The notes: a model not told the origin generated them from the sequence alone. A stretch of DNA of 9,972 bases from an uncultured Aliterella sp. (GCA_905479905.1 CAJQOK010000419.1:1-9972), one strand, 5' to 3'; shown: positions 1 through 8,891, numbered from the stretch's first letter. Numbers and translations are program-made.

Positions 1-3000
1 GCCCGGATATCTTCGCGCAACACATTGTCTTACCTGAGATGCTATACGAGCAAGTAATTGAGGTTGAGGAGCGTTACAGCGCCCAAGGAGAAGAATTAAT
101 ACCTTTAGACACTCAGTCATTAATTCCGCAATTGCAGTCAGCCTATGATAGTGGGATTCGTGCTTGTGCAATTGTTTTGATGCACGGCTACCGTTATCCA
201 AAAAATGAGCAGAGTATTAGCAGTTTAGCATTTGACATTGGATTTGTCCAAATATCAGTATCGCACAAAATCAGCCCTTTGATGAAGTTAATTAGCCGAG
301 GAGATACAACCGTTGTTGACGCTTATTTGTCGCCAATTTTGCATCGGTATGTAGAGCAAATATCTAGTCAAATTGGCGCTGTACCTTTGCAATTTATGCA
401 GTCTAATGGCGGCTTAGTTGATGCCCAAAATTTTCAAGGCAAAGATAGTATTTTATCCGGGCCTGCGGGGGGAATTGTTGGAGCGGTGGAGACAAGTTTG
501 CAGGCGGGTTTTAACAAAATTATTAGCTTTGATATGGGGGGAACTTCTACCGATGTCGCTCATTACAATGGCGAATATGAAAGAACTTTTGAAACAGAAA
601 TCGCTGGGGTAAAAATGCGATCGCCTATGATGGCAATTCACACTGTAGCGGCGGGTGGCGGCTCAATTTTATACTTTGATGGTGCGCGTTATCGCGTAGG
701 GCCAGAATCGGCGGGGGCAAATCCTGGCCCGGCGGCTTACTCTAAAGGTGGAGCGTTAACGGTGACAGATTGCAATGTCATGGTAGGTAAATTGCAACCC
801 CAGTTTTTTCCCCAAGTGTTTGGAATCAATGGAGATTTGCCTTTAAATACCGAGGAAGTAGAGCGCAAGTTTAGAGAGTTAGTAGCCCAAATTGGTGATA
901 ATCGCACCCCCGAACAAGTAGCGGCGGGTTTTTTAGCGATCGCAGTAGAAAAAATGGCAAGTGCGATTAAAAAAATCTCCTTACAGCGCGGCTATGATGT
1001 ATCGGAGTATACATTATGCTGTTTTGGCGGTGCGGGAGGACAACACGCTTGTTTAATTGCGGATGCGTTAGGAATAAAGCAAGTATTTATTCATCCTTAC
1101 GCAGGGGTATTGTCGGCTTATGGCATGGGTTTAGCGGATGTAAGGGTTGTGAAAGAACGAGCGGTAGAAGCTAAATTAAATGAGGAGTTGAAATTAGAGG
1201 AGATTTTAACAGAGTTAGAAGCCGAAACCAAAGGAGAAGGAGAGATTTTGCGGCGGGTACATTTACGCTATGAGGGGACAGATTCGCCTTTAGTAGTAGG
1301 GTTTGGATTGCTAGAGGAGATGAGAGTTGCTTTTGAAAACTTACATCGTCAGCGTTACGGATTTGTAGTGGATAAACCGTTAATTGTGGAAGCGTTGGAA
1401 GTAGAGTTAGTTTGCAAGCAGGATGTGCAAAAAGAAAGCGTAATTTCACTGATAACTAACAAAGAAGTAGTGCCTGTTGATACTGTTAAAACCTATATGG
1501 CGGAAGCTTGGCGAGATACGCCAGTTTATAGACGGGAAGACTTGCAACCGGGGACAAGTATTGATGGCGCGGCGATTGTGGTGGATGTTACGGGGACAAA
1601 TGTAATTGAACCTGGTTGGCGCGTAGAAGTAAGCGATCGCAATTATCTAATTTTGTCTAAGCAGGACTTAAACAAGCAAATTGTAACAACGGTTACGACA
1701 GTCGATCCGGTGATGCTGGAAATATTTAATAATTTGTTTAGTGCGATCGCCGAACAAATGGGTATTACGCTACAAAATACCAGTAGCTCTGTAAATATCA
1801 AAGAAAGATTAGATTTTTCCTGTGCCATTTTTGACCACCAAGGACAATTGGTGGCAAATGCGCCTCATATACCCGTGCATTTGGGTTCAATGAGTGAAAG
1901 TGTGCGCGCCTTAGTTTCCGCGCAGGGTGAGGCGATTAAACCAGGCGATGTGTATGCGTCTAACAATCCTTACAATGGCGGTACGCATCTTCCCGATATT
2001 ACGGTAATTACTCCCGTATTTGAGGAAGGAAAAATACTTTTTTACGTTGCTTCGCGGGGACATCATGCAGATATTGGCGGAATTACTCCAGGTTCTATGC
2101 CTCCTAATAGCAAAACTGTAAATGAAGAAGGAGTATTAATTGATAATTTCCTGCTAGTAAGAGACGGTATTTTTAGAGAAAAAGAACTCTTAGAAATTCT
2201 ATCAAATAACAATTATCCGGCGCGAAATCCTGCTAAAAATATAGCTGACTTAAATTCTCAAATTGCTGCAAATAAACGTGGCGCACAAGAATTAAATCAG
2301 ACAGTAGAACAGTATGGAATTGCAACTGTACAGGCGTATATGGGTTATGTTCAAGATAACGCCGAAGAATCTGTACGCCAAGTAATTAAAGTTTTGAATG
2401 ATGGATCTTTTAATTACGAACTTGATAATAGCAGCATTATTAAAGTAGCAATTACTATTAATAAAACTAGCCGTAATGCCCAGATAGATTTTACCGGAAC
2501 TTCGCCGCAATTAGACAGTAACTTTAATGCGCCATCGGCGGTATGCAAAGCAGCAGTTTTGTACGTTTTTCGGACATTGGTAAATGATATTATTCCCCTG
2601 AATGCTGGTTGTCTTAAGCCTTTAGACATTATTATTCCTGATGGTTGTATGCTAAATCCTATTTATCCGGCGGCGGTAGTAGCAGGAAATGTAGAAACTT
2701 CTCAAGCAATTACTGATGCTTTGTACGGCGCTTTAGGAGTTATGGCGGCTTCTCAAGGAACAATGAATAATTTTACTTTTGGTAATGCCAATTATCAGTA
2801 TTACGAAACTATTTGCGGTGGTTCGGGTGCGGGGGCAAATTTTGACGGTACAGACGCAGTACAAACTCATATGACAAATTCCCGCCTTACCGATCCAGAA
2901 GTTTTAGAATGGCGCTTTCCTGTAGTGTTAGAAAGTTTTAAAATCCGCCTTGATAGCGGTGGAAAAGGACATCATAAAGGCGGTAATGGTGTAATTCGTC

Positions 3001-3221
3001 GCTTACGTTTTAAAGAAGAAATGACGGCAGGAATTTTATCAAATCGGCGGGTTATTCCTCCTTTTGGTTTGCAAGGTGGACAAGCTGGGAAGTTAGGAAA
3101 AAACTATGTTGAACGTAAAGAGGGAAAGGTAGAACAGTTAGGTAGTACAGCTACAGTAGAAATGGGGAAAGATGATGTTTTTGTGATAGAAACCCCCGGC
3201 GGCGGAGGTTATGGAAATTAG
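1..3221 (+). CDS. 5-oxoprolinase family protein (fused HyuA-HyuB), 5' end missing
   Basis: This protein probably hydrolyses 5-oxo-L-proline to glutamate with ATP in the cytoplasm, the recycling step for glutathione-derived pyroglutamate. The reading frame is open from base 3 (first residues PDIFAQHIVLPEM), so the Met at 39 is internal and the gene starts outside the window. About 1072 residues are visible, against roughly 1200-1290 for complete fused family members. The HyuA half has SGPAGG (about 459-476), the ASKHA-type nucleotide-binding motif FDMGGTSTDV (528-557), GPESAGANPGPA and GGAGGQHA. The HyuB half starts near 1670, with SSSVNIKERLDFSCA, NNPYNGGTHLPD, SRGHHADIGG and a closing ETPGGGGYG. 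No frameshift is seen. The N-terminal phosphate motif would lie upstream. It ends 17 bp from the convergent PchB-like gene, with no clear terminator between. Fused hydantoinase-like enzymes share this architecture, so the family is certain and the substrate is inferred. Confidence 0.93.
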   Translation, partial: PDIFAQHIVLPEMLYEQVIEVEERYSAQGEELIPLDTQSLIPQLQSAYDSGIRACAIVLMHGYRYPKNEQSISSLAFDIGFVQISVSHKISPLMKLISRGDTTVVDAYLSPILHRYVEQISSQIGAVPLQFMQSNGGLVDAQNFQGKDSILSGPAGGIVGAVETSLQAGFNKIISFDMGGTSTDVAHYNGEYERTFETEIAGVKMRSPMMAIHTVAAGGGSILYFDGARYRVGPESAGANPGPAAYSKGGALTVTDCNVMVGKLQPQFFPQVFGINGDLPLNTEEVERKFRELVAQIGDNRTPEQVAAGFLAIAVEKMASAIKKISLQRGYDVSEYTLCCFGGAGGQHACLIADALGIKQVFIHPYAGVLSAYGMGLADVRVVKERAVEAKLNEELKLEEILTELEAETKGEGEILRRVHLRYEGTDSPLVVGFGLLEEMRVAFENLHRQRYGFVVDKPLIVEALEVELVCKQDVQKESVISLITNKEVVPVDTVKTYMAEAWRDTPVYRREDLQPGTSIDGAAIVVDVTGTNVIEPGWRVEVSDRNYLILSKQDLNKQIVTTVTTVDPVMLEIFNNLFSAIAEQMGITLQNTSSSVNIKERLDFSCAIFDHQGQLVANAPHIPVHLGSMSESVRALVSAQGEAIKPGDVYASNNPYNGGTHLPDITVITPVFEEGKILFYVASRGHHADIGGITPGSMPPNSKTVNEEGVLIDNFLLVRDGIFREKELLEILSNNNYPARNPAKNIADLNSQIAANKRGAQELNQTVEQYGIATVQAYMGYVQDNAEESVRQVIKVLNDGSFNYELDNSSIIKVAITINKTSRNAQIDFTGTSPQLDSNFNAPSAVCKAAVLYVFRTLVNDIIPLNAGCLKPLDIIIPDGCMLNPIYPAAVVAGNVETSQAITDALYGALGVMAASQGTMNNFTFGNANYQYYETICGGSGAGANFDGTDAVQTHMTNSRLTDPEVLEWRFPVVLESFKIRLDSGGKGHHKGGNGVIRRLRFKEEMTAGILSNRRVIPPFGLQGGQAGKLGKNYVERKEGKVEQLGSTATVEMGKDDVFVIETPGGGGYGN

Positions 3222-3238
3222 TTAATTAGAAACAATAT

Positions 3239-3535
3239 TTATTGATTAGATTGCCAATGATTTAATTCTTCTTCAATAAAGTAAGTAATCAAATCTCGGT
3301 ATATTTTTTCAATTACATCAGGGTTTAAACCATCTTCTTGCGCCCATATACGTCTTTGTTCTAACATGGCTAAAAATCTTTCTTTAGCCCTAACGCTAGT
3401 TGCATCAGTTTTAAATTTTGATGCAGCTTTAACGTAGGCAAATCTTTTCGCAAAGCTGGCGATAACTTGGCGATCAATTTCATCAATTTCTGTACGAACT
3501 TCTTGAATGTTTGTACATTCATCTGGCATTTTCAT
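3239..3535 (-). CDS. PchB-like protein of the AroQ chorismate mutase fold (isochorismate pyruvate lyase or chorismate mutase)
   Basis: The 98-residue protein matches the whole AroQ-class single-domain fold and is closest in my memory to Pseudomonas PchB (101 aa), which splits isochorismate into salicylate and pyruvate and has weak chorismate mutase activity. By position it keeps the PchB active-site residues Arg14, Arg31 and Lys42, within the segments IQEVRTEIDEIDRQ and FAKRFAYVKAASKFK. The residue equivalent to PchB Gln90 is Glu90 (in YFIEEELNHW). No isochorismate synthase gene is visible nearby, so salicylate production is only inferred, and prephenate formation for Phe/Tyr synthesis is the alternative. 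The start MKMP aligns with PchB MKTP. No good Shine-Dalgarno sequence precedes it. It is convergent with the 5-oxoprolinase gene and lies downstream of glmS on the same strand, 173 bp away. Confidence 0.85.
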   Translation of the reverse strand: MKMPDECTNIQEVRTEIDEIDRQVIASFAKRFAYVKAASKFKTDATSVRAKERFLAMLEQRRIWAQEDGLNPDVIEKIYRDLITYFIEEELNHWQSNQ

Positions 3536-3620
3536 AAGTTACTTAGCGAATATTGCTTATCCTTGGTACACGGCTAATAACATCAATAATGACCCTATAC
3601 ACCTCCTTTTGGGACATCCT

Positions 3621-3652
3621 TTTATAACCGCCTAGCAAAAATTTATACCGCC
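3621..3652. repeat. Helically phased direct repeat TTTATA(A)CCGCC
   Basis: TTTATAACCGCC (3621-3632) recurs as TTTATACCGCC (3642-3652). The starts are 21 bp apart, close to two DNA turns, which would place both copies on one face of the helix. On the minus strand the copies read GGCGG followed by TATAAA-like sequence, 86-117 bp upstream of the PchB-like start. It could be an operator or tandem promoter elements for that gene. It could also be chance within AT-rich glmS 3' flank. Confidence 0.35.
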
Positions 3653-3708
3653 CGTTTTAAACTTTGTAGGAATCAGTTTCAAATTATTAAGTGCAATGCT
3701 ATTAAAAA

Positions 3709-5559
3709 CTACTCTACCGTTACAGATTTTGCCAAATTTCTCGGCTGATCGACATCCAAACCGCGCCGCGCGGCGATATGGTAAGCCAATAGTTGTAAAG
3801 GAATTACTGTTAAAACTGGGGAAAGCAATTCGTCTACTTTAGGGAGAGGAATCAAATCGTCAAAAGTTTCCGCAGCTTGGGGATCGTCCATTTGCACCAC
3901 ACCAATTAACCTTGAATCGCGGGCTTTAGCTTCTTGGGCGTTGGATAAAGCTTTTTCGTAGACGCTACCAGGAATAGCGATCGCAACTACCGGAACTTTG
4001 GCATCTAATAGCGCAATCGGCCCATGTTTCAACTCTCCCGCCGGATAGCCTTCAGCATGAATATAACTAATCTCTTTAAGCTTTAATGCTCCTTCTAAAG
4101 CGATGGGAAAATTTAGCCCCCGCCCTACAAATATAAAATCATGGGTTTCTGTAAACTGATGCGCCAATTCTTCAATATACCGCTCTTGACTTTCCAAAAT
4201 TAGCTCTATTTGGGCGGGTAACTGACGCAAACCAGTAATAATTTCAGCCAGTCTTTGCGCCGATATTGTTTGCCGACGAGTGCCTAAATCTAACGCCAAC
4301 AAGTAAAAAGCCAAAAGTTGAGCAATAAAAGTTTTAGTTGCAGCAACGCCGATTTCAATGCCTGCATGAGTGTCAATTATTTCATTAGCGATCGCCGCAA
4401 TAGAACTATCTAAGCGGTTAGTAATCGCCAATAAACGCGGCTGATAGGCTGGTTTTAAACCTATCCTACGCTCTTTTTCGATTGTCAAAGCAGCTATGGT
4501 ATCCGCCGTTTCTCCTGATTGAGTAACGCCAATGGTTAAAGTATTAGCGGTGACTGGTGGCGGCGCGTAGCGAAATTCTGAGGAGTATTGAACATTAGTA
4601 GGAATACCCGCAACTTGTTCTAATAAATATTTCCCGACTAAACTTGCGTGCCAGCTAGTACCACAAGCAACAATTTGGATACTTTCAATATCCGCCCCTA
4701 AAGTCTCTGGTATTCTCAAATTGATCGTATCTGCGGCATCTAGATAAGCTTCTAATACGGCTCTAACCACCCCTGGTTGCTCGTATATCTCTTTAAGCAT
4801 AAAGTGCCTAAAACCTTGCTTTTCCACCATTACCGGATTCCAGCTTAAAGTACGGGGGTGTTTTTTAAGGCGATCACCACTAAAGCTATAAACTTCTACT
4901 CCTAGAGGTGTAAGCCTTGCTAGTTCGCCATTCTCTAAGCTTAATACCGCCCTTGTATGGGCAACTAATGCCGGCGTGTCGGAAGCACAAAAAAACTCTC
5001 CTTGTCCAAAACCAATCGCTAAAGGCGCTTGCTGACGAGCAACAATCAATTCATCGGGGTAATCAGCATTAATAACTGCGATCGCAAAAGCCCCCTTAAG
5101 TCTATTTACAGTTTGCCGCACCGCCTCTAAAAAAGAATTGTCTGCCTGCAAATACTGAGCAATTAAATGAGGGATAACTTCAGTATCGGTATCAGAGCGA
5201 AATTCATGCCCTAGTTGCTTTAACTCGTCACGCAATTCGCGGTAATTTTCAATAATGCCATTTTGCACCACTGCCAATCGCTTATTGGTATCCATATGCG
5301 GATGAGCGTTGTATTCTTCGGGTTTACCGTGAGTAGCCCAGCGAGTATGTCCAATGCCGATTTTGGCAGGGTTTTCAATGTTTTCTAATTTGTCTCGTAA
5401 ATTGAATAACTTACCTTTGGCGCGGACGCAATGCAATTGTCCTTCTAAAACTGTGGCAATTCCGGCAGAATCGTAGCCCCGATACTCTAATTTTTCTAAC
5501 CCCGAAAGTAAAATTTGTGTTGCTGCTTGAGTGCCGATATAGCCAACGATTCCACACAT
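3709..5559 (-). CDS. glmS: Glutamine--fructose-6-phosphate aminotransferase (isomerizing), glucosamine-6-phosphate synthase
   Basis: GlmS makes glucosamine-6-phosphate from fructose-6-phosphate and glutamine, the first committed step to UDP-GlcNAc for peptidoglycan and outer-membrane sugars. At 616 residues it is full length for the family. The start MCGIVGYIG is fixed by the Ntn-type nucleophile Cys2, exposed after Met removal. HTRWATHG lies at residues 71-78. Two SIS sugar-isomerase domains follow, with VACGTSWHASL, VTQSGETADT and the EGYPAGELKHGPIAL loop. The C-terminus KSVTVE carries the Schiff-base lysine (Lys611). The start codon is preceded almost directly by five TGGGTAA repeats (read as TTACCCA on this strand), with no Shine-Dalgarno sequence. 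No glmS ribozyme fits in the short leader. It lies 164 bp downstream of psaC in the same direction, across a terminator, so it probably has its own promoter. No obvious terminator follows it. Confidence 0.98.
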   Translation of the reverse strand: MCGIVGYIGTQAATQILLSGLEKLEYRGYDSAGIATVLEGQLHCVRAKGKLFNLRDKLENIENPAKIGIGHTRWATHGKPEEYNAHPHMDTNKRLAVVQNGIIENYRELRDELKQLGHEFRSDTDTEVIPHLIAQYLQADNSFLEAVRQTVNRLKGAFAIAVINADYPDELIVARQQAPLAIGFGQGEFFCASDTPALVAHTRAVLSLENGELARLTPLGVEVYSFSGDRLKKHPRTLSWNPVMVEKQGFRHFMLKEIYEQPGVVRAVLEAYLDAADTINLRIPETLGADIESIQIVACGTSWHASLVGKYLLEQVAGIPTNVQYSSEFRYAPPPVTANTLTIGVTQSGETADTIAALTIEKERRIGLKPAYQPRLLAITNRLDSSIAAIANEIIDTHAGIEIGVAATKTFIAQLLAFYLLALDLGTRRQTISAQRLAEIITGLRQLPAQIELILESQERYIEELAHQFTETHDFIFVGRGLNFPIALEGALKLKEISYIHAEGYPAGELKHGPIALLDAKVPVVAIAIPGSVYEKALSNAQEAKARDSRLIGVVQMDDPQAAETFDDLIPLPKVDELLSPVLTVIPLQLLAYHIAARRGLDVDQPRNLAKSVTVE

Positions 5560-5563
5560 AAAA

Positions 5564-5598
5564 TGGGTAATGGGTAATGGGTAATGGGTAATGGGTAA
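5564..5598. repeat. Tandem heptamer array, TGGGTAA x5, in the glmS leader
   Basis: Five exact copies of TGGGTAA run without interruption, bounded by AAA on one side and a T-run on the other. The array ends 4 bp from the glmS start codon, so it fills the position where a ribosome-binding site is expected. An identical five-copy array in the same + strand orientation lies at 7661-7695. Confidence 0.97.
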
Positions 5599-5616
5599 TT
5601 TTTTCTCTTAAATACT

Positions 5617-5648
5617 AAAAAAGAGGGAGTCAATTAATTGCCCCCTCT
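5617..5648 (-). terminator. Rho-independent terminator of psaC
   Basis: Reading the minus strand, AGAGGG (5648-5643) pairs with CCCTCT (5627-5622). The segment between holds the self-complementary CAATTAATTG, so the stem can extend across a small internal bulge. A run of T (5622-5617) follows. It lies 76 bp beyond the psaC stop codon and before glmS, which suggests that most psaC transcription ends here. The glmS-proximal arm contains TTGACT, a possible -35 box for glmS. Confidence 0.8.
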
Positions 5649-5699
5649 AATTATTACTAGATATTTTTTCTGACATTGGTTTAAAACCAACGTTAGCTA

Positions 5700-5721
5700 A
5701 AGAAATTTCCCCAAATTTCTT
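5700..5721 (-). other. Hairpin directly after the psaC stop codon
   Basis: A perfect 9-bp inverted repeat, AAGAAATTT / AAATTTCTT with loop CCCC on the + strand, begins 2 bp past the psaC stop codon. It lacks a following T-run, so it is more likely a 3' mRNA-stabilising hairpin than a terminator. A second small palindrome (TTGGTTT / AAACCAA, 5676-5690) lies between it and the true terminator. Confidence 0.5.
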
Positions 5722-5723
5722 AA

Positions 5724-6062
<339 letters not shown>

Positions 6063-6130
6063 CTACAGAACTTTAAATTCCGTAATAGAAAGCTGATTTT
6101 TTGCCAATTTTCGGTACTAAATACTTCTGC

Positions 6131-6139
6131 TGCTAATAT
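6131..6139 (+). promoter_or_regulatory. Candidate extended -10 promoter of the amidase gene
   Basis: TGC followed by TAATAT fits an extended -10 box (TGnTATAAT). Initiation would fall near 6146, giving a leader of about 9 nt to the ATG at 6155 or about 27 nt to the ATG at 6173. No good -35 box is seen, which extended -10 promoters can tolerate. Confidence 0.4.
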
Positions 6140-6154
6140 ACTGACGATCGCTCA

Positions 6155-7573
6155 ATGTCAATATATAAGACTATGAATCAAATTGATTTAGCGTTTAGTC
6201 CCGCCCTAACTCAAGCGCAACTAATTCAAAATCGGGAAGTGTCGCCTTCAGAATTAGTGCAACTATATTTACAACGTATCGAGCAATTAGATCACCAGCT
6301 TGGCAGTTATTTTACAGTCATGGCAGAAAGTGCGATCGCCGATGCTAGAGCTAAGACCGAATTATTAGCTAATAGTCGCGCCCACTTCCCGCCTTTTTTT
6401 GGCGTACCTATTGCCATTAAAGACCTCCATAACGTTGCTGGGGTGCGCTGTACCTATGGCACTCCGGCTTTAATGGACAATATAGCAGCCTACGACGATG
6501 GGGTAGTTACCCGCCTTAAACAAGCTGGGTTTATTATTTTAGGTAAAACTGCTACATCCGAACTTGGTTCATTCCCTTACACTGAACCCTTGGGCTTTCC
6601 TCCTACGCGCAATCCTTGGAATTTGGACTATACCGCCGGAGGTTCTAGCGGTGGTAGTGCGGCGGCGGTAGCGGCGGGTTTGTGTGCGGTGGCTATTGGT
6701 TCCGATGGCGGAGGATCGGTACGCGGCCCGGCGTTTTGCTGTGGACTGGTGGGGATTAAACCATCAAGAGGACGTATATCTTTCGCACCAGTAGGCGATC
6801 GTTTGAGTGGAATCCCAGTTTTAGGCTCTTTGACGCGGTCTGTAGCAGATGGGGCGGCGATGCTGGATGTGATGGCGGGTTATATAACGGGCGATCCTTA
6901 TTGGCTACCACCACCAGAAACATCGTTTTTGAGCGCTACTACCCAAGCAGTCAAGCCTTTAAAAATTGCCTTTTCTACCAGTGTCCCACCTTTAGGCGAA
7001 GCTGAAAACCAGTGCAAACAGGCGGTGTTAGAGACAGTTAAGGTTTTAGCCGATTTAGGTCATCATGTCGAACAAAGTTGTCCCGATTTTAGCGGCTTAA
7101 CGGAACCTTTTACCGCCGTATGGCAAGCTGGGGTTGCTTATTCAGGCATTCCCCCTGAAGTGCTGCAACCGATGAATCAGTGGCTTTACGAGCAAACAGG
7201 CTCGGCGGGTGATTATTTACGCGCAGTGTCGCAAATGCAAGTTATCGCTCGAAAGATTGTGGCATTTTTTGACACGGTAGACGTATTAGTTTTACCTACT
7301 TATATGCACCCAACAATTAAAGTTGGTGAATGGGCAAATCTCAGTCCTCAAGAGACTTTTGAGAAAATTATTAATTGGGTTGCACCTTGTCCGCCCTTTA
7401 ATGCTACGGGACAAAGTGCGATCGCACTTCCCGTAGGTTTTGATTCTGTAGGTTTACCAATCGGCATTCAATTAATTAGTCGTCCCGCCGCCGAAGCTAC
7501 AATAATTAGCCTCGCAGCGCAGTTAGAAGCCGCTAATCCTTGGCATCAATACCGCCCCAATTTTGCTGTGTAG
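6155..7573 (+). CDS. Amidase-signature family hydrolase
   Basis: This is a cytoplasmic Ser-cisSer-Lys hydrolase that splits amide bonds. The full triad is present: Lys89 (in IAIKD), cis-Ser164 (first Ser of GGSSGGSAAA) and nucleophile Ser188 (in GSDGGGSVRGP). The 24-residue gap between the serines matches FAAH and malonamidase. The 472-residue length is usual for the family. It resembles stand-alone amidases more than GatA: the N-terminus (PALTQAQLIQNREVSPSELV) and lack of gatB/gatC neighbours argue against a role in Gln-tRNA formation. The substrate cannot be read from sequence. The start is uncertain, since ATG at 6155 and in-frame ATG at 6173 both lack a Shine-Dalgarno sequence, and the extended -10 box at 6131 would leave a more normal leader for 6173. 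The stop codon lies inside a palindrome at 7570-7593. Confidence 0.93.
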   Translation: MSIYKTMNQIDLAFSPALTQAQLIQNREVSPSELVQLYLQRIEQLDHQLGSYFTVMAESAIADARAKTELLANSRAHFPPFFGVPIAIKDLHNVAGVRCTYGTPALMDNIAAYDDGVVTRLKQAGFIILGKTATSELGSFPYTEPLGFPPTRNPWNLDYTAGGSSGGSAAAVAAGLCAVAIGSDGGGSVRGPAFCCGLVGIKPSRGRISFAPVGDRLSGIPVLGSLTRSVADGAAMLDVMAGYITGDPYWLPPPETSFLSATTQAVKPLKIAFSTSVPPLGEAENQCKQAVLETVKVLADLGHHVEQSCPDFSGLTEPFTAVWQAGVAYSGIPPEVLQPMNQWLYEQTGSAGDYLRAVSQMQVIARKIVAFFDTVDVLVLPTYMHPTIKVGEWANLSPQETFEKIINWVAPCPPFNATGQSAIALPVGFDSVGLPIGIQLISRPAAEATIISLAAQLEAANPWHQYRPNFAV

Positions 7574-7593
7574 AGATATTTTGCAATCTCTAC
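7570..7593. repeat. Perfect 8-bp palindrome over the amidase stop codon
   Basis: GTAGAGAT (7570-7577) and ATCTCTAC (7586-7593) form an 8-bp stem around an 8-nt loop. The TAG stop of the amidase lies in the first arm. No T-run follows, so it is a poor terminator. It resembles the dispersed GTAGAGAC...GTCTCTAC palindromes I recall from other cyanobacterial genomes, and may be a repeat copy that donated the stop codon. Confidence 0.6.
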
Positions 7594-7619
7594 AAGACTG
7601 TGAGGGTATATAACTTGTC

Positions 7620-7642
7620 CCCTCTTATTAGCAAAAAGAGGG
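7620..7642. other. Hairpin CCCTCTT / AAGAGGG between amidase and ilvC
   Basis: A 7-bp perfect stem (7620-7626 with 7636-7642) encloses a 9-nt loop between two convergent genes. There is no T-run on either strand, so termination here is only a possibility. Its AAAAAGAGGGA arm also occurs in the psaC terminator. Confidence 0.4.
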
Positions 7643-7648
7643 AAACAA

Positions 7649-7783
7649 GGCGTTGCTGAATGGGTAATGGGTAATGGGTAATGGGTAATGGGTAATAACT
7701 TCAATAAGCAATTCCCAATGTGGTAGGAATGAGAAGGAGACAGGATTGCAAAAAGAAACAATCATCACACTTTCAGCAACGCC
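7649..7783. mobile_element. MITE-like non-autonomous element, 135 bp
   Basis: Perfect 12-bp terminal inverted repeats, GGCGTTGCTGAA (7649-7660) and TTCAGCAACGCC (7772-7783), bound the element. ACAA occurs immediately outside both ends (7645-7648 and 7784-7787), as expected of a 4-bp target-site duplication. The interior has no credible gene. It starts with five TGGGTAA copies and continues with about 75 bp of unique sequence. The inner edge of the repeats still matches weakly (6 of the next 10 bases), as if the array replaced part of a longer terminal repeat. It sits 12 bp beyond the ilvC stop codon in a convergent gap. The ends resemble short cyanobacterial insertion-sequence ends in my memory, but the parent transposase family is not identified. 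Confidence 0.7.
7661..7695. repeat. Tandem heptamer array, TGGGTAA x5, inside the MITE-like element
   Basis: Five exact, uninterrupted TGGGTAA copies begin at the base after the left terminal inverted repeat. Unit, copy number and orientation are identical to the array at 5564-5598. Confidence 0.97.
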
Positions 7784-7795
7784 ACAAAGTTATTT

Positions 7796-8842
<1,047 letters not shown>

Positions 8843-8891
8843 CTACCGCAATTATTACCTTTAACCGTAAACGATAAAATTGAGCCTCATT

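Noticed and set aside
39..41. ATG at 39 as start of the 5-oxoprolinase gene
   Set aside because: The frame is open to the window edge and PDIFAQHIVLPEM before it matches the family, so the gene is 5'-truncated by the window.
5564..5598. CRISPR array
   Set aside because: The heptamers are contiguous with no spacers, and no cas gene is present.
5560..5616. glmS ribozyme or riboswitch in the glmS leader
   Set aside because: The leader is only 57 bp and mostly heptamer repeat, leaving no room for the known ribozyme fold.
7546..7761. 71-codon minus-strand open frame across the amidase end and the MITE-like element
   Set aside because: It reads through tandem repeats (PITHYPLPITH) and part of the amidase gene, so it is an artefact of the repeat.
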